NCBI RefSeq assembly: GCF_000495855.1 | Contig: NZ_AWGF01000010.1 | Location: forward strand, 168,992 to 232,991 | Length of the DNA: 64,000 bases | Origin: Asticcacaulis sp. YBE204 | Lineage (GTDB): Bacteria; Pseudomonadota; Alphaproteobacteria; Caulobacterales; Caulobacteraceae | Direction of reading: 5' to 3' | In this document: positions 51,045 through 61,567 of the stretch, one piece after another | How positions within the stretch are numbered: position 1 is the first letter of the stretch | Layout: the number at the start of each line of letters is the position of its first letter | Made by a program: the position numbers and the translations under genes | The notes under the pieces: generated by a model | Databases searched by the model: none | What the model was told of the DNA's origin: nothing | Seen by the model: the letters and a program-made list of their open reading frames with translations, nothing else

Positions 51045-53256
51045 GATCGAACGCTTGGGGCAGATCCTTGACGCCGCGACCTCTACCCGACAGCGACGGG
51101 TTTGTCATGAAATATTGGTGGGCCGAGAACGGTTTGTCGAGGCCAGACACATCGACGCGCTGATAGGTGCCGTCGGCGGCCAGATGCCAGGACTGCGCCT
51201 CGTCATTGAGGTTGGCGACCATGATCTGATCCAGCACCTGACGGTGGGTGGTCGGGTTGTCGACGGGGATCAGGACTTCGACGCGGCGGTCGAGATTGCG
51301 GTTCATCCAGTCGGCCGACGAGACGAAGACGCGGGCGTTATCCGACGGTAACGGATGGCCGTTGGCGAAACAGACGATGCGGGTGTGCTCAAGGAAACGC
51401 CCCACGATCGACTTGACGCGGATATTGTCGGAGAAGCCGGGCACGCCGGGGCGCAGGCAGCAGATGCCGCGGATGACCATATCGATCTTCACCCCGGCCT
51501 GCGACGCCTGATAGAGCTTGCGGATGATGACCGGATCGACCAGCGAGTTCATCTTGGCCCATATCTGCGCGGGCTTGCCGGCGCGGGCATTGCTGATCTC
51601 CTGATCGATCAGGTAGAGCAGGCCTTGCTTCAGGGTGACCGGCGAAAAGTACAGCTTTTCCATCACGTCCGGACGGGCATAGCCGGTGATGAAATTGAAC
51701 ACGCGCATGGCGTCGCGGCCCAAGGCCGGGTCCGACGAGAACAGGCTGAGGTCGGTATAGACCTTGGCGGTGACCGGGTGGTAGTTGCCGGTGCCGAAGT
51801 GGCAATAGGTGCGCAGGGTGTCGCCTTCCTTGCGCGCCACGACCGACAACTTGGCGTGGGTCTTGTACTCGACGAAGCCATAGACGACGTGGACCCCGGC
51901 GCGTTCCATGGCGCGGGCCCAGCGGAGGTTGGCCTCTTCGTCGAAGCGGGCCTTGATCTCGACCAGGGCCGTGACGTTCTTGCCCTGCTCGGCGGCCTCG
52001 ATCAGGGCCGCGACGATGGGGGAGTCCTTCGAGGTACGGTAAAGGGTCTGCTTGATGGCGATGACGTTGGGGTCGCGCGCCGCCTGACGCAGGAACTGCA
52101 CGACCGCGTCGAAGCTCTCAAAGGGATGGTGGACAAGGATATCCTTTTCGCGGATGGCCGAGAAGATGTCTCCGGCATTGTCGCGGATACGTTCGGGGAA
52201 GCGCGGCTCGTAGGGCTTGAACTTGAGGTCGTTGCGGTCGGGCGGGATGAGCTGCGACAGCTCGGACATCCCTAGAATGCCGTTGACCACGGTGACGTCC
52301 TGCGGCTTGGCGTGGAGCTGTTCGGTGATGAACTGACGCAGGTCTTCGGGCATTGAGGCACCGAACTTGACGCGGACGACCGAGCCGAGGCGGCGTTGTT
52401 TCAGCAGGGCCTCGAATTCGCGGACGAGGTCTTCGGCCTCTTCTTCCATCTCGATGTCGGAGTCGCGGATGATGCGGAAGACGCCCTTACCCAATATGTC
52501 GAAGCCGGGGAAGATCTGCTCGATGAACAGGACGACCATGCCTTCGAGGGTGACGTATTTGCGTTTGGCGTTCTGACCGCGCGAGGCCGTGCCGATCTCC
52601 CAGAAGCGGCGCACACCGGTCGGGATCGGGACCAGCGCGTACATGACCTTGGAATCCGACCGCCGCTGAAGCTTGAGCGCAATCGAGAAACCAAGGTTGG
52701 GGATGAACGGGAAAGGGTGGGCCGGATCGACCGCCAGCGGCGTCAGAACGGGGAAAAGCTGCTCGTTGAAGCGCTTTTCCAGCCACGCCTTGTCGGTCTT
52801 GGTGACCTCTTTGTGGTCGAGCAGGACGAGGCCCTTGTCGGCCAGCTCTTCCTTGAGCCGCGACCAGATATTCTGCTGCTTGCCCATCAGCGACGAGGCA
52901 ACCTTGTTGACGGCCTCAAGCTGCTCGGCGGGGGTGTGACCATCTTCGGACAGGACGCGGACGCCTTCGCGCACCTGACCTTGCAGACCGGCGACGCGGA
53001 CCATATAGAATTCGTCGAGATTGTTGGCCGAGATCGACAGAAAGCGCAGGCGCTCCAGCAGCGGATGGCGCGGATTTTCGGCCTCTTCGATGACTCGCTT
53101 GTTGAATGCAAGCCACGACAGTTCGCGGTTGATATAGAGCGCGTCGCCTAAGGGCTCGTCGGAATCGAGATCAATGCCCTGGCTCTCACCGTCAGCGGCC
53201 TCCGGTAGCGTGTCCAGAGGGCGGATGATTTCGTTGACGGTCTCGGAGGCGGGCAT
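51025..53256 (-). CDS. ppk1: Ppk1, polyphosphate kinase, 743 aa
   Basis: Ppk1 makes polyphosphate from ATP. The N-terminal domain starts at [21 protein letters not shown]. The phospholipase-D-like catalytic halves contain [52 protein letters not shown], the phosphorylated His in [15 protein letters not shown], the second His in [11 protein letters not shown], and later [28 protein letters not shown]. The length is normal. The hdaA start lies 712 bp further upstream on the same strand, ppx downstream. Confidence 0.96.
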   Translation of the reverse strand: MPASETVNEIIRPLDTLPEAADGESQGIDLDSDEPLGDALYINRELSWLAFNKRVIEEAENPRHPLLERLRFLSISANNLDEFYMVRVAGLQGQVREGVRVLSEDGHTPAEQLEAVNKVASSLMGKQQNIWSRLKEELADKGLVLLDHKEVTKTDKAWLEKRFNEQLFPVLTPLAVDPAHPFPFIPNLGFSIALKLQRRSDSKVMYALVPIPTGVRRFWEIGTASRGQNAKRKYVTLEGMVVLFIEQIFPGFDILGKGVFRIIRDSDIEMEEEAEDLVREFEALLKQRRLGSVVRVKFGASMPEDLRQFITEQLHAKPQDVTVVNGILGMSELSQLIPPDRNDLKFKPYEPRFPERIRDNAGDIFSAIREKDILVHHPFESFDAVVQFLRQAARDPNVIAIKQTLYRTSKDSPIVAALIEAAEQGKNVTALVEIKARFDEEANLRWARAMERAGVHVVYGFVEYKTHAKLSVVARKEGDTLRTYCHFGTGNYHPVTAKVYTDLSLFSSDPALGRDAMRVFNFITGYARPDVMEKLYFSPVTLKQGLLYLIDQEISNARAGKPAQIWAKMNSLVDPVIIRKLYQASQAGVKIDMVIRGICCLRPGVPGFSDNIRVKSIVGRFLEHTRIVCFANGHPLPSDNARVFVSSADWMNRNLDRRVEVLIPVDNPTTHRQVLDQIMVANLNDEAQSWHLAADGTYQRVDVSGLDKPFSAHQYFMTNPSLSGRGRGVKDLPQAFDHVGARK

Positions 53257-53299
53257 TGCGGGTCAGAATCCTTTCTCGGCCAAGTATTTGAACGAGAAA

Positions 53300-53968
53300 T
53301 TAAATCCCATCCTCATCGCTTAACCAAGACAAATTTTCGTATTTGTCTATAAATTCACGGGCCAGAACGCGGGTGAAGGCACGGCCATTGGCATAGTCCT
53401 CGATTCCCGTGACAATTTTTTGCGCATGGGCAAAAGAACGCTCCATCCGGCGGCTGAGATATTCCAGTACGTCGTCGGACGGGGTGATCAGGCGGGTCGC
53501 GAACAGCTTTTTCAGCACCTGTTTGAGGAGGGCGTCGTCGGGTTCGGGCATGTCGACGACGCGCATGGCTTTCAGCCGCGACTCGAAATCCGGGACGGTG
53601 ATGCGCCATTGGGCGGGGTGCAGACGCGACAGCAACAACAGGCGGCCATTCCCCGCGCTGGTCAGGTTGAACAGGTGAAACAGGGATTCCTGATCAACGG
53701 CATCGGCGTCATCGATCACCATGAACGTACCGGACGGTGGTAGCGACTGACCCGGTTCCAGCCATACGGCGTCGTGGGTTTCGGCGAACAGGTGCCCCGC
53801 ATGGGTCTTGCCGGAACCTTCGGGACCGGTCAGGACGAGATGCGGATTGAGCCACGCTTGCGGCGTCATTAGCAGACTGTGCAGGTCGTCATTGGCCTCC
53901 GACACGACAAAGTCCTTCGCGGCAAAGCGATCGGGCAGGGTCAGGTCGAGGTGAAGCTGATGCGACAT
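53300..53968 (-). CDS. hdaA: HdaA, DnaA-related regulator of replication initiation, 222 aa
   Basis: HdaA is the alphaproteobacterial Hda: with the sliding clamp it stimulates ATP hydrolysis by DnaA after initiation. The N-terminal SHQLHLDLTLPDRF contains the clamp-binding motif (QLHLDL, like QLSLPL). The AAA+ core shows Walker A TGPEGSGKTH, Walker B MVIDDADAVDQ, and a sensor region LLLLSRLHPAQW. The C-terminal DNA-binding domain of DnaA is absent, as expected. Two adjacent ATG codons at 53971 and 53968 are possible; AAGG lies just upstream. ppk1 is next downstream on the same strand. Confidence 0.92.
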   Translation of the reverse strand: MSHQLHLDLTLPDRFAAKDFVVSEANDDLHSLLMTPQAWLNPHLVLTGPEGSGKTHAGHLFAETHDAVWLEPGQSLPPSGTFMVIDDADAVDQESLFHLFNLTSAGNGRLLLLSRLHPAQWRITVPDFESRLKAMRVVDMPEPDDALLKQVLKKLFATRLITPSDDVLEYLSRRMERSFAHAQKIVTGIEDYANGRAFTRVLAREFIDKYENLSWLSDEDGI

Positions 53969-54053
53969 CATCCTTAATCTAAGGGGCGCCGCGTGCGATA
54001 TCAATGCGTTGTGCGCAAATGCTTTGGGGTGCTTCGGGGGATGGTTTTGGGGA

Positions 54054-54635
54054 TTAAAGCTTCAACCCGAACTCCGCGACGATCCAGTCGTAGAGATCGG
54101 GCTGCTTTTCACGAACATTGGCGCGCAGGAACGGCGGGCGCGCCGCCTTGCCCCACAGGACGACACTGGCCGTCATGGCGAAGAACTCGCTGGGGTTGGT
54201 CATGAGGTACGCCTTCGGCGGATAGAGGTTCTGCGCCTTGGCCGCGTCATAAAAGCGTTTAACCTTAGCGTTTTCCTTGCCGTTCTTCAGGCGCGTGAAA
54301 TGATAGACGTGAAGCAGTTCGTGCAACAGGACCGGGTTTTCCGCAGGCATGACTTCCGGCTTGAGGAACAGCTTGCGCGGTCCGGCGCGACCGGGTTGGT
54401 CTAGCGACGGATCGAGAATGAGGGCCTGATCGCGGAAGAAACTCCTGATCGAAGGCGTGATGTTCAGGCTTTCAACGAGGTCGATCTGGGCACGCAGGCT
54501 GATCAGGATATCCCCGCCGAGTGTGTCTTTCAATAAGCTGTCGTCGATGCGCCAGCCGCGATAGTCCGGTACGGCGGCGCGCGCCAGCGTCGGCAACAGC
54601 AGGGGCAGGGCGATCATCAGGCGGCGCGTCGGCAT
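54054..54635 (-). CDS. Small secreted zinc-metallopeptidase-like protein, 193 aa
   Basis: A signal peptide (MIALPLLLPTLARA) is cleaved near residue 20. The mature part holds the zincin motif HELLH at residues 105-109 (PVLLHELLHVYHF) and, 40 residues on, TNPSEFFAMTASVVLWG with Glu150 as the likely third zinc ligand, a layout like the gluzincins with the lethal-factor-like NPxEFFA block. This predicts a periplasmic or secreted peptidase; the substrate is unknown. The ATG at 54635 opens the signal. It stands alone between hdaA and aspS. Confidence 0.72.
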   Translation of the reverse strand: MPTRRLMIALPLLLPTLARAAVPDYRGWRIDDSLLKDTLGGDILISLRAQIDLVESLNITPSIRSFFRDQALILDPSLDQPGRAGPRKLFLKPEVMPAENPVLLHELLHVYHFTRLKNGKENAKVKRFYDAAKAQNLYPPKAYLMTNPSEFFAMTASVVLWGKAARPPFLRANVREKQPDLYDWIVAEFGLKL

Positions 54636-54767
54636 GAAAAAACTCCGGTCAGAACACCAGCTTAATCCCGTTTTCCCAGCGCGCAAGGCGTCTTAAATCT
54701 TGACATTCAGGACGGGTCATGCGCCCTACGGGCCAAACGTTTTTCGAGCCGGATTCAGAGACTCTTT

Positions 54768-56564
54768 ATGCATATCTATCGTTCCCATACCTGTGGCGCT
54801 CTGCGTGCAACCGACGCCGGTTCCGAGGTCCGCCTGTCGGGCTGGATTCACCGCAAGCGCGACCACGGCGGCCTGTTGTTCATCGATCTGCGCGACCATT
54901 ACGGCCTGACGCAGCTGGTGTTCAACCCGGACAGCGCGGGCTTTGCCAAGGTCGAGCGCCTGCGCGCCGAAAGCGTCATCTGCGTCGACGGCAAGGTCGT
55001 GGCGCGCGATGCGGCGACCGTCAACGCCAACCTGCCGACCGGTGATGTCGAAGTCGTCGTGGCCGATGTCGAGGTCCTGTCGGAAGCCGCCGAACTGCCG
55101 CTGCCGGTGTTCGGTGAGCCGGAATATCCGGAAGACATCCGCCTGAAGAACCGTTTCCTCGACCTGCGCCGCGAAACCCTGCACAAGAACATCGTGCTGC
55201 GATCGCGCGTCATTCAGTCGATCCGCAACCGCATGGTGGCTCAGGGCTTCCTTGAGTATCAGACGCCGATCCTGACGGCCTCGTCGCCGGAAGGCGCGCG
55301 CGACTTCCTCGTGCCGTCGCGGATGCACCCGGGTAAGTTCTATGCGCTGCCGCAGGCGCCGCAGCAGTTCAAGCAGTTGCTGATGGTGTCGGGCTTCGAC
55401 CGCTATTTCCAGATCGCGCCGTGTTTCCGTGACGAAGACCTGCGCGCCGACCGCTCGCTCGAATTCTATCAGCTCGATATCGAGATGAGCTTCGTGACGC
55501 AGGAAGACGTGTTCGCGGCCATCGAGCCGGTCATGCACGGCCTGTTCACCGAGTTCGGCGAAGGCAAGCGCGTCTCGGCCTATCCGTTCCAGCGTATTCC
55601 GTACAAGGAATCGATCGCTAAGTACGGTTCCGACAAGCCGGACCTGCGCAACCCGATCGAGATGCAGGACGTGTCCACGCACTTCGCCGGTTCGGGCTTC
55701 AAGGTCTTCGCTTCGATCCTTGAGAACGACGGCACCGCCGTGTGGGCGATCCCGGCCAAGACCGGCGGTTCGCGCGCCTTCTGCGACAAGATGAATTCGT
55801 GGGCGCAGGGTGAGGGCCAAAAGGGCCTAGGCTATATCTTCTGGCGCACGCCGGAAGGGGCCGCGGAAGGCCTTGAGGCCGCGGGTCCTATCGCCAAGAA
55901 CATCGGCGACGAGCGCACCGAAGCCCTGCGTCAGCAACTGGGTCTGGAAGCGGGCGATGCCGCCTTCTTCGTGGCCGGCAAGGTCGATGATTTCGTGAAG
56001 TTCGCAGGGCTTGCGCGGACCAAGGTCGGCGCCGATCTGGGTCTGGTCGACGAGGATCAGTTCCGCTTCTGCTGGATCGTCGATTTCCCGATGTTCGAAT
56101 GGAACGAGGACGAGAAGAAGATCGACTTCTCGCACAACCCGTTCTCGATGCCGCAGGGCGAGATGGAGGCCTTGCTCACCAAGGACCCGCGCGACATTCT
56201 GGCCTATCAGTACGACATCGTCTGCAATGGGTACGAGCTGTGCTCCGGCGCGATCCGGAACCACAAGCAGGAGATCATGCTCAAGGCATTCGAGATCGCC
56301 GGTTACGACTCGTCGGTGGTTGAGGCGCAGTTCGGCGGTATGCTCAACGCGTTCAAATACGGCGCGCCGCCGCACGGCGGTCTGGCCCCGGGTATCGACC
56401 GCATCGTCATGTTGCTGGCCGGTCAGACGGCGATCCGCGAAGTCATCGCCTTCCCGCTAAACCAGCAAGGTCAGGACGTGATGATGAGCGCGCCTTCGGA
56501 CGCGACGGACAAACAGTTGAAGGAACTGTCGATCCGGACGGCGCTGCCGATCAAGGTGTCCTGA
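54768..56564 (+). CDS. aspS: AspS, aspartyl-tRNA synthetase, 598 aa
   Basis: This class II synthetase charges tRNA(Asp). The N-terminal OB-fold ([22 protein letters not shown]) is followed by motif 1, motif 2 ([20 protein letters not shown]) and motif 3 ([16 protein letters not shown]), with the bacterial GAD insertion between motifs 2 and 3. Length and order are those of bacterial AspRS; whether it is discriminating or acts on tRNA(Asn) too cannot be settled by eye. A terminator module follows the stop. Confidence 0.97.
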   Translation: MHIYRSHTCGALRATDAGSEVRLSGWIHRKRDHGGLLFIDLRDHYGLTQLVFNPDSAGFAKVERLRAESVICVDGKVVARDAATVNANLPTGDVEVVVADVEVLSEAAELPLPVFGEPEYPEDIRLKNRFLDLRRETLHKNIVLRSRVIQSIRNRMVAQGFLEYQTPILTASSPEGARDFLVPSRMHPGKFYALPQAPQQFKQLLMVSGFDRYFQIAPCFRDEDLRADRSLEFYQLDIEMSFVTQEDVFAAIEPVMHGLFTEFGEGKRVSAYPFQRIPYKESIAKYGSDKPDLRNPIEMQDVSTHFAGSGFKVFASILENDGTAVWAIPAKTGGSRAFCDKMNSWAQGEGQKGLGYIFWRTPEGAAEGLEAAGPIAKNIGDERTEALRQQLGLEAGDAAFFVAGKVDDFVKFAGLARTKVGADLGLVDEDQFRFCWIVDFPMFEWNEDEKKIDFSHNPFSMPQGEMEALLTKDPRDILAYQYDIVCNGYELCSGAIRNHKQEIMLKAFEIAGYDSSVVEAQFGGMLNAFKYGAPPHGGLAPGIDRIVMLLAGQTAIREVIAFPLNQQGQDVMMSAPSDATDKQLKELSIRTALPIKVS

Positions 56565-56568
56565 TAGT

Positions 56569-56696
56569 CATGGGGTGTGGGGTCCGCGACCCCACAAATC
56601 TTTCACTTTCAAAAGAAAAGCCTCCCGGAAAATCCGGGAGGCTTTTCTTTTGAAGATAGAAGACTGCGGGCCGCAGGCCCCAAACCCCATAACCTA
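56569..56696. repeat. GGTTATGGGG composite terminator module, copy B
   Basis: The left arm CATGGGGTGTGGGGTCCG to GACCCCAC (56569-56595) and the right arm GGGCCGCAGGCCCCAAACC to CCATAACCTA (56664-56696) flank the terminator at 56608-56654. The right arm supplies the stop codon of the pentapeptide gene, exactly as copy A does for the S46 gene. Confidence 0.75.
56608..56654. terminator. Bidirectional terminator, 22-bp perfect stem
   Basis: The arms are 56608-56629 and 56633-56654 with loop AAA; the core GCCTCCCGGA/TCCGGGAGGC is nearly the same as in the terminator at 44029-44074, but the outer arms differ. It serves aspS (+) and the pentapeptide gene (-). Confidence 0.88.
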
Positions 56697-57179
56697 ACAG
56701 ATCGGGATGCGGATGCCCTTAGGCGCGACGGTCGACTTGTCGCCGCAAGCCTGATCCATCATGGCCTGAGTAATGCCCCGCGCGCTGCGCATCTCGGCAC
56801 CCGAGAAGTTGACGCCCGACAGGTTGGCCCCGGCAAAGTTGGCGCCTTCGAGATAGGCTCCCACAAAGGTCGCATTGGTCAGGTTGGCACGGCTGAAATT
56901 GGCGTTGCCGAACAGCGAACCGAAGCCGTTCAGGTCGCGCAGATCGCCGCCCGCAAAGCTGGTGCCGTTGAACGTTCCGCTCGACAGATCGGCCTGACGC
57001 AGGCGCGCCCCGGCAAAGTTCTTGCCTTTCAACGTCTTGTTCGAGAAATCGGCCTGGAACAGGTTGCAGCCGGGGCAGGACGCGCCGGAACCGGCCTTGC
57101 TGATCTGGGCCGGGTTCTGCGCCGCAGCGGGCAGGGCGATCAGCGAGGCCGCGACAAGAGCGAAAGCGATGCGTTTCAT
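56694..57179 (-). CDS. Secreted pentapeptide-repeat protein, 161 aa
   Basis: A signal peptide (MKRIAFALVAASLIALPAAA) is followed by CPGCNLFQADFSNKTLKGKN and about fifteen pentapeptide units of the A(D/N)LxX type (ARLRQADLSSGTFNG, ANFSRANLTNATF, ANFAGANLSGVNFSG), which form a right-handed four-sided beta helix. The C-terminal region has Cys in DQACGDKST and the last residue IPIC; with CPGC this makes four Cys for disulfides. The role is unknown. GAGGTG precedes the ATG. Confidence 0.88.
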   Translation of the reverse strand: MKRIAFALVAASLIALPAAAQNPAQISKAGSGASCPGCNLFQADFSNKTLKGKNFAGARLRQADLSSGTFNGTSFAGGDLRDLNGFGSLFGNANFSRANLTNATFVGAYLEGANFAGANLSGVNFSGAEMRSARGITQAMMDQACGDKSTVAPKGIRIPIC

Positions 57180-57282
57180 GATGGGACACCTCAGATTGTT
57201 TGACCGAACCTAAGCAAGATCGGTGCCTAGGGCGGAATGACTTAGATAGAATCGCCATTCCGCCCTAGGTGTGTGTTTGGTC

Positions 57283-57326
57283 GCGATATTGTCGTCGAAA
57301 ACCGCTCACACTTTTCGACATATCGC
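57283..57326. repeat. Dispersed palindromic element, copy 2
   Basis: Outer arms GCGATAT (57283-57289) and ATATCGC (57320-57326), inner arms GTCGAAAA (57294-57301) and TTTTCGAC (57312-57319), loop CCGCTCACAC. Compared with copy 1 both inner arms changed together. It lies 1 bp past the stop of the NrdJ-like gene and could also end that transcript. Confidence 0.7.
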
Positions 57327-57327
57327 T

Positions 57328-60093
57328 TTATTCGCCGCCTGCTTTCGACGGATCGCTGTTGTCGTCTCTTACTGGCTTTTTGGCGAAAGGCACGACGACC
57401 AGATTGTCGGGCTGCCCTCGCATAAAGCCTTTCGAGATCAGTTGCGAGGCGGCTATGCCTTCGTTCTCGCCTTGTAACTGACTCAAGCCATGTCCCTGAC
57501 CCAGGCCATCGGCGTTCAGCGCATCCGGATCGGCGTTCGACAGGTCGTCGCGGTTGAGATACGAAATGGCCAGTTCGCGGAAGATATAGTCGAGAATCGA
57601 GGTCGCCGACTTGATCGAATCGTTGCCGCTGACCGGTCCGGCAGGCTCGAAGCGGGTAAAGACGAAGGCATCGACGAATTCGTCCAGCGGCACGCCGTAT
57701 TGCAGGCCGATCGACACCGAAATGGCGAAATTGTTCATCAGCGAACGGAAAGCCGCGCCTTCCTTGTGCATGTCGATGAAGATTTCGCCTAAAGCGCCGT
57801 CTTCGTATTCGCCAGTATGGATATAGACCTTATGGCCGCCGACGCTGGCCTTCTGGATATAGCCTTTGCGGCGGTCGGGCAGTTTCTGGCGCGAGCGTTC
57901 GCGCTCGATGATCTTCTCAATGACCTTCTGCGCGGTGGGCGCCTCGCGGGGGGCTTCGACCGGACGGCGGGCCTCTTCGAATTCGGGGATATCGAGCGTC
58001 AGGCTCTCCGGCGCGGCGCGGCGCGTCAGACCGATGGCGCGCAGATCGTTACCGGCCATCTTGGCCATAATTTTCAGCGCCTCGCCCGTGGTCTGGTCCC
58101 AGTTCAGGACAACCGGTGCCGCTGACGGCGCGGCGGCAAAGGCCTCCAGACGCTGGCGCAGGGCCATTTGCATCTTGATCGTCGGCGGAGCCAGACGCGC
58201 CATTGTCGCTTCATCGAGACCGTCGCAACCGGTGATATCGGCGTGGCCGAACAGCCATCCTTGCGCCGCGGCGATTTCGGGTTCGGAAAAGCCCATGACG
58301 CTCAACAGGTTGAAAGTCGGTGCGTTCAGGTCGTCGTCGCTGAGGCCCCAGACGTCCTTGATGAAATCGGTGTCCAGCACCGAGGCGGAAAAGACGTCCT
58401 CAAGTCGCGTGGCGGTGATCAGGGCGGCTTCGAGGTGGCTGATCTCGAAATCACTGAGGCCCTTGGTTTTCAGGGCCTGCGCGTGGATATAGGGTGCGTC
58501 GGCGAGGGTGCGCGCACCGAGCAGATGGCGGCGGACCGTATCGATCTCATCCTTGCTCAAGGCGGCATGGACCGCCGGGTGCAGGACCTGCACCGGGACG
58601 CCGTCTTCGGTTTCAAGATAGCCGGTCAGACGCGGCAGGGGCGTGTCGCCGAGCGTGACGCCGAGGCGCAGAGACAGTTCGGCGTCATCGAACAAGGCCG
58701 TCGTCTGCGCATTGCGTAGACCGGTCGTCTTGGCGGCTTTCAGAGCCTCCTGCAATGCCGTCAGGCTGTGCGCCTTGAGATCGGCGGATTTGAGCGGGCT
58801 CAGGCGATAGAGCTTTTGGCCGAGGCTGGAGACGATCGCGTCCTTGTCGGCGGCGAACCCGCTGAACGTGCCGAGCGTCTTCGCCAGCTGCGCCGAGGTG
58901 CGCAGGCTCTGGGCGTCGCACAGGGCCATGACTGAAGCCGCGAAATCGAGACCGTCTTCGGCACCAAGGCCCTTTGCAATCAGCAACTCCGCCAGGCCCG
59001 CCACGGTCAGGCCGAGCGGGCGCAGACGGCGCAGGCGCTCGTCGGCTTCGGGCGTGGCGGCATAGGCTATGGCGGTTTCGATATCGAGCGCCACGGTCCA
59101 CAGGGCGGTACAGGCCGCAAAGCCTTCGGCGTCGAACGCGCCGTCGCGCCAGAACGCCCAAGCGTTGATGGCGGCGCGCGGCGCGATAAAAGCGTTGTCG
59201 AGCGCTTCGGCGTCCCTCGGATCGAAGGCGATCCACAGGCGACCGCTTTCCAGCATGGTCTGTGCCGCCAGCCGTCCCGACGGGTCGCCCGCGGCGATCA
59301 GATCCCGCGAGGCGGTGATTATCTTCGCGCCAGACAAGGGCGCGTCGGTATGGACGACCTGACGCGACCAGTCGGGCAAGGCGCTGTCTTCGGTCAGGTT
59401 CTGGCTCGATTGAATGGCCAGCCGGATCAGGGCGTCAGACGCCCCCAGCTTGCGCGCTTTCAAGGCGGCGCGGGCCAGGGCCGGATTGCCTTGAAGGCTG
59501 GCGCGGTGCTCGCCTTCGGTGCGGGCGATGGCGGCGGAAATGTCCGACAGGGCGGCGTGCAACTGATCGCGGGTCGAACGGGCGATTTCTTCGGAGCGCG
59601 CCGCGACCAGCAGGTCCTGAAGCTCACGCGTACAGGCGTGGTCGTCTAAAGCCGAGTAGCGTGGTTCGGGCGCGTCGGGTACCCGGTCGCCCGCCATCGG
59701 ATGACGGCGATGCCCGTCTTTCAGCGCCAGCGCCGGGGCCGCCAGACCGCTTAACAGGGTGGCGACGATTTCGCTTTGAAACTCATAGGCAAAGGCCGCG
59801 TCGCTGAAATAGCCGAGCGCGTGGCCCCAGTTCATCAGGCGCGACGCGTAGACGGAAATCGCGCCATTCAGCGCTTCGTCGGCGGGAACCGGTGCCAGCG
59901 TCATCTGCGGCAGATCCTGCGGAGCGGCGTCGGCCCAGTCGAGCCACGCCTCGGCCTGTGCGTTCGTCCAGTCGCGCGGGCAAAGCGTCTCCACCACGCG
60001 CGATCCGCGTTCGATTTCACGGTATTCCAGCGACACGGCGTAGGCCGCATGATCGCGGAAACGCAGGGCGGCGAAGACAGAATCGGTGCGCAT
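57328..60093 (-). CDS. Degenerate NrdJ-like protein with intact TSCPD domain, 921 aa
   Basis: The C-terminal part (about residues 745-860: [55 protein letters not shown]) is nearly identical to the TSCPD domain of the B12-dependent ribonucleotide reductase NrdJ. Earlier blocks also follow NrdJ in order: [40 protein letters not shown], and [13 protein letters not shown]. However, the motifs for catalysis are missing: no NxCxE-like active-site loop, no PTGTIG after RNAQTT, no NPCGxKG block, and no C-terminal CxxC pair. It is shorter than NrdJ (about 1200 aa). It is therefore probably not a reductase; a regulatory role is possible. The start at 60093 was chosen; 60123 is an alternative. Confidence 0.75.
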   Translation of the reverse strand: MRTDSVFAALRFRDHAAYAVSLEYREIERGSRVVETLCPRDWTNAQAEAWLDWADAAPQDLPQMTLAPVPADEALNGAISVYASRLMNWGHALGYFSDAAFAYEFQSEIVATLLSGLAAPALALKDGHRRHPMAGDRVPDAPEPRYSALDDHACTRELQDLLVAARSEEIARSTRDQLHAALSDISAAIARTEGEHRASLQGNPALARAALKARKLGASDALIRLAIQSSQNLTEDSALPDWSRQVVHTDAPLSGAKIITASRDLIAAGDPSGRLAAQTMLESGRLWIAFDPRDAEALDNAFIAPRAAINAWAFWRDGAFDAEGFAACTALWTVALDIETAIAYAATPEADERLRRLRPLGLTVAGLAELLIAKGLGAEDGLDFAASVMALCDAQSLRTSAQLAKTLGTFSGFAADKDAIVSSLGQKLYRLSPLKSADLKAHSLTALQEALKAAKTTGLRNAQTTALFDDAELSLRLGVTLGDTPLPRLTGYLETEDGVPVQVLHPAVHAALSKDEIDTVRRHLLGARTLADAPYIHAQALKTKGLSDFEISHLEAALITATRLEDVFSASVLDTDFIKDVWGLSDDDLNAPTFNLLSVMGFSEPEIAAAQGWLFGHADITGCDGLDEATMARLAPPTIKMQMALRQRLEAFAAAPSAAPVVLNWDQTTGEALKIMAKMAGNDLRAIGLTRRAAPESLTLDIPEFEEARRPVEAPREAPTAQKVIEKIIERERSRQKLPDRRKGYIQKASVGGHKVYIHTGEYEDGALGEIFIDMHKEGAAFRSLMNNFAISVSIGLQYGVPLDEFVDAFVFTRFEPAGPVSGNDSIKSATSILDYIFRELAISYLNRDDLSNADPDALNADGLGQGHGLSQLQGENEGIAASQLISKGFMRGQPDNLVVVPFAKKPVRDDNSDPSKAGGE

Positions 60094-60210
60094 GAGGTGA
60101 CCCTCGGACAAGGAAGCCCCCATCGCCCTTTTGGCGCGAGGTTCTGGGGATAAAGTCTATGTCAGTTTTAACCATTCGGCAATAAATCTGGGGGATCAGG
60201 CGCAAATCGT

Positions 60211-60229
60211 CCACAATATGTTGATGTGG
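60211..60229. promoter_or_regulatory. NrdR-box-like palindrome upstream of the NrdJ-like gene
   Basis: CCACAATATGTTGATGTGG resembles the NrdR box (consensus like ACACAATATATTGTGT) with one extra base in the right half. It lies about 118 bp upstream of the NrdJ-like start, in the gap shared with the NDUFA12 gene. A second box at the usual helical spacing was not found, so this is tentative. Confidence 0.3.
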
Positions 60230-60279
60230 CGCGACGGCGGCGGATTATTTGACGTTCGCTCGACTGGCCGCTTTACCTG

Positions 60280-60756
60280 ATGCGCGCGCAAGCTTATAAG
60301 TCAGGGGATTGTTATCGCGGGAGATTCCGGTCTCCTGCTGTTTACGGATTGGGTAAGACCTTGCTGGATAAAGCCTTCTTGTGGTGGAGCGGCGCAACGC
60401 TCGGGACGCTGTGGACCATCGGCCGCACGTCGAAACACGTCGGAACCGACGAATTCGGCAACAAATACTACGAAGCGCGCAACACCAAGGAAAGCTACGG
60501 CGACAAGAAGCGCCGCTACGTGATCTACAACGGTTATGCCGACGCCTCGAAGATCCCGCCCGACTGGCACGGCTGGATGCACTATATCTACGACGAAACC
60601 CCGACCGACGCGCCCCTGCCGAAAAAGGCGTGGGAAAAGCCGCACCTGCCGAACCTGTCCGGCACGCCGTTCGCGCAGTTCCCGAAGGGGTCGCTGAACG
60701 CCGAGGGCGAGCGTCAGAAGTCGCGTAGCGGCGATTACGAAGCCTGGAAGCCGTAG
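60280..60756 (+). CDS. NDUFA12-family complex I accessory protein, up to 158 aa
   Basis: The block FLWWSGATLGTLWTIGRTSKHVGTDEFGNKYYEAR, then GDKKRRYVIYNGYADASKIPPDWHGWMHYIYDETPTDAPL and KPHLPNLSGTP is typical of the NDUFA12 (B17.2) family, an accessory subunit of NADH:ubiquinone oxidoreductase found in alphaproteobacteria and mitochondria. The true start is unsure: the first 23 residues from the ATG at 60280 do not look like the family, and TTG codons at 60349 or 60361 are plausible. It is followed by DUF2155 after 1 bp, the usual order. Confidence 0.92.
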   Translation: MRAQAYKSGDCYRGRFRSPAVYGLGKTLLDKAFLWWSGATLGTLWTIGRTSKHVGTDEFGNKYYEARNTKESYGDKKRRYVIYNGYADASKIPPDWHGWMHYIYDETPTDAPLPKKAWEKPHLPNLSGTPFAQFPKGSLNAEGERQKSRSGDYEAWKP

Positions 60757-60757
60757 G

Positions 60758-61567
60758 ATGAAACGTCCCGGCGGCATGGTGAAGGGATTGCTGGTCATGG
60801 CGGGGATCGCCGCCATCGGCCTGCCGCTCTATGCCCAGAACATCCCGCCGGACGAAGAAGGCCCCAGCCGCCGCGACCGTAACCGCGCGCAGGATAATGC
60901 CGATTACGACCCCGAACCCTACTATATCGACGGGGTCGAATATAAGCCGTACAATCCCAACGGTTCAAAGACGCAAAAGACCGCTAACCCTCAGACGACG
61001 CCCAAGCCCAATCCGGCGGGGACTGTCCAGAACCCGGTTCAGGCCGTCGGAGCAGGCACCCCGGTCGTCAATGCGCCCGGCAATAATAATGCGTCCTCAT
61101 CCTCGTCCGGCACGGCCTTTGTCGATGCGACGGGCAAGGTGGTCGGCGGTACATCCGCTTCGTCTTCCAGCCAGTCGGCATCGGAAGCCGTCGCCGCCTA
61201 TGCGCCGGAAAAGCGCATCCGTTATGGTGCTGCGGTCCTGACCGTACTCGACAAGGTGACGACCGAGACGATCCGCTTTGAGGCGCCGGTCGGTAAGCCT
61301 TTGCGCTACAAGGGCATGGTCTATACGGTGAAGGCTTGTGAGAGCTCTGCCGCCGACGAGGCCATGAGCGATACGGCGGCCTATCTGGAGGTGCGCACTT
61401 CGCCGCAACCGGCAGCCAATGGCACGGTACCCAAGCCCAAGGATGTCTTCAAAGGCTGGACCTACGGCTCGACACCGGGCCTGAACCCGATGGAACATCC
61501 GGTTTACGACGTCTGGGTCACGACGTGCAGGACGCCCTTGCCGGTCGCGGCGGCGGCCAAGTCGTAG
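60758..61567 (+). CDS. DUF2155 domain protein, exported, 269 aa
   Basis: A signal peptide ([20 protein letters not shown]) precedes a long low-complexity linker rich in Pro, Asn and Ser (residues 30-150). The C-terminal DUF2155 domain reads [41 protein letters not shown] to [29 protein letters not shown], with the family [27 protein letters not shown] ending. Function unknown. Its last 64 bases overlap the end of aat on the other strand. It is co-oriented and adjacent to the NDUFA12 gene. Confidence 0.9.
   Translation: MKRPGGMVKGLLVMAGIAAIGLPLYAQNIPPDEEGPSRRDRNRAQDNADYDPEPYYIDGVEYKPYNPNGSKTQKTANPQTTPKPNPAGTVQNPVQAVGAGTPVVNAPGNNNASSSSSGTAFVDATGKVVGGTSASSSSQSASEAVAAYAPEKRIRYGAAVLTVLDKVTTETIRFEAPVGKPLRYKGMVYTVKACESSAADEAMSDTAAYLEVRTSPQPAANGTVPKPKDVFKGWTYGSTPGLNPMEHPVYDVWVTTCRTPLPVAAAAKS

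Noticed and set aside
60094..60279. Cobalamin riboswitch upstream of the NrdJ-like gene
   Set aside because: No B12-box or extended conserved leader was recognised in the 186-bp gap, and the protein lacks catalytic motifs for a B12-dependent reductase.
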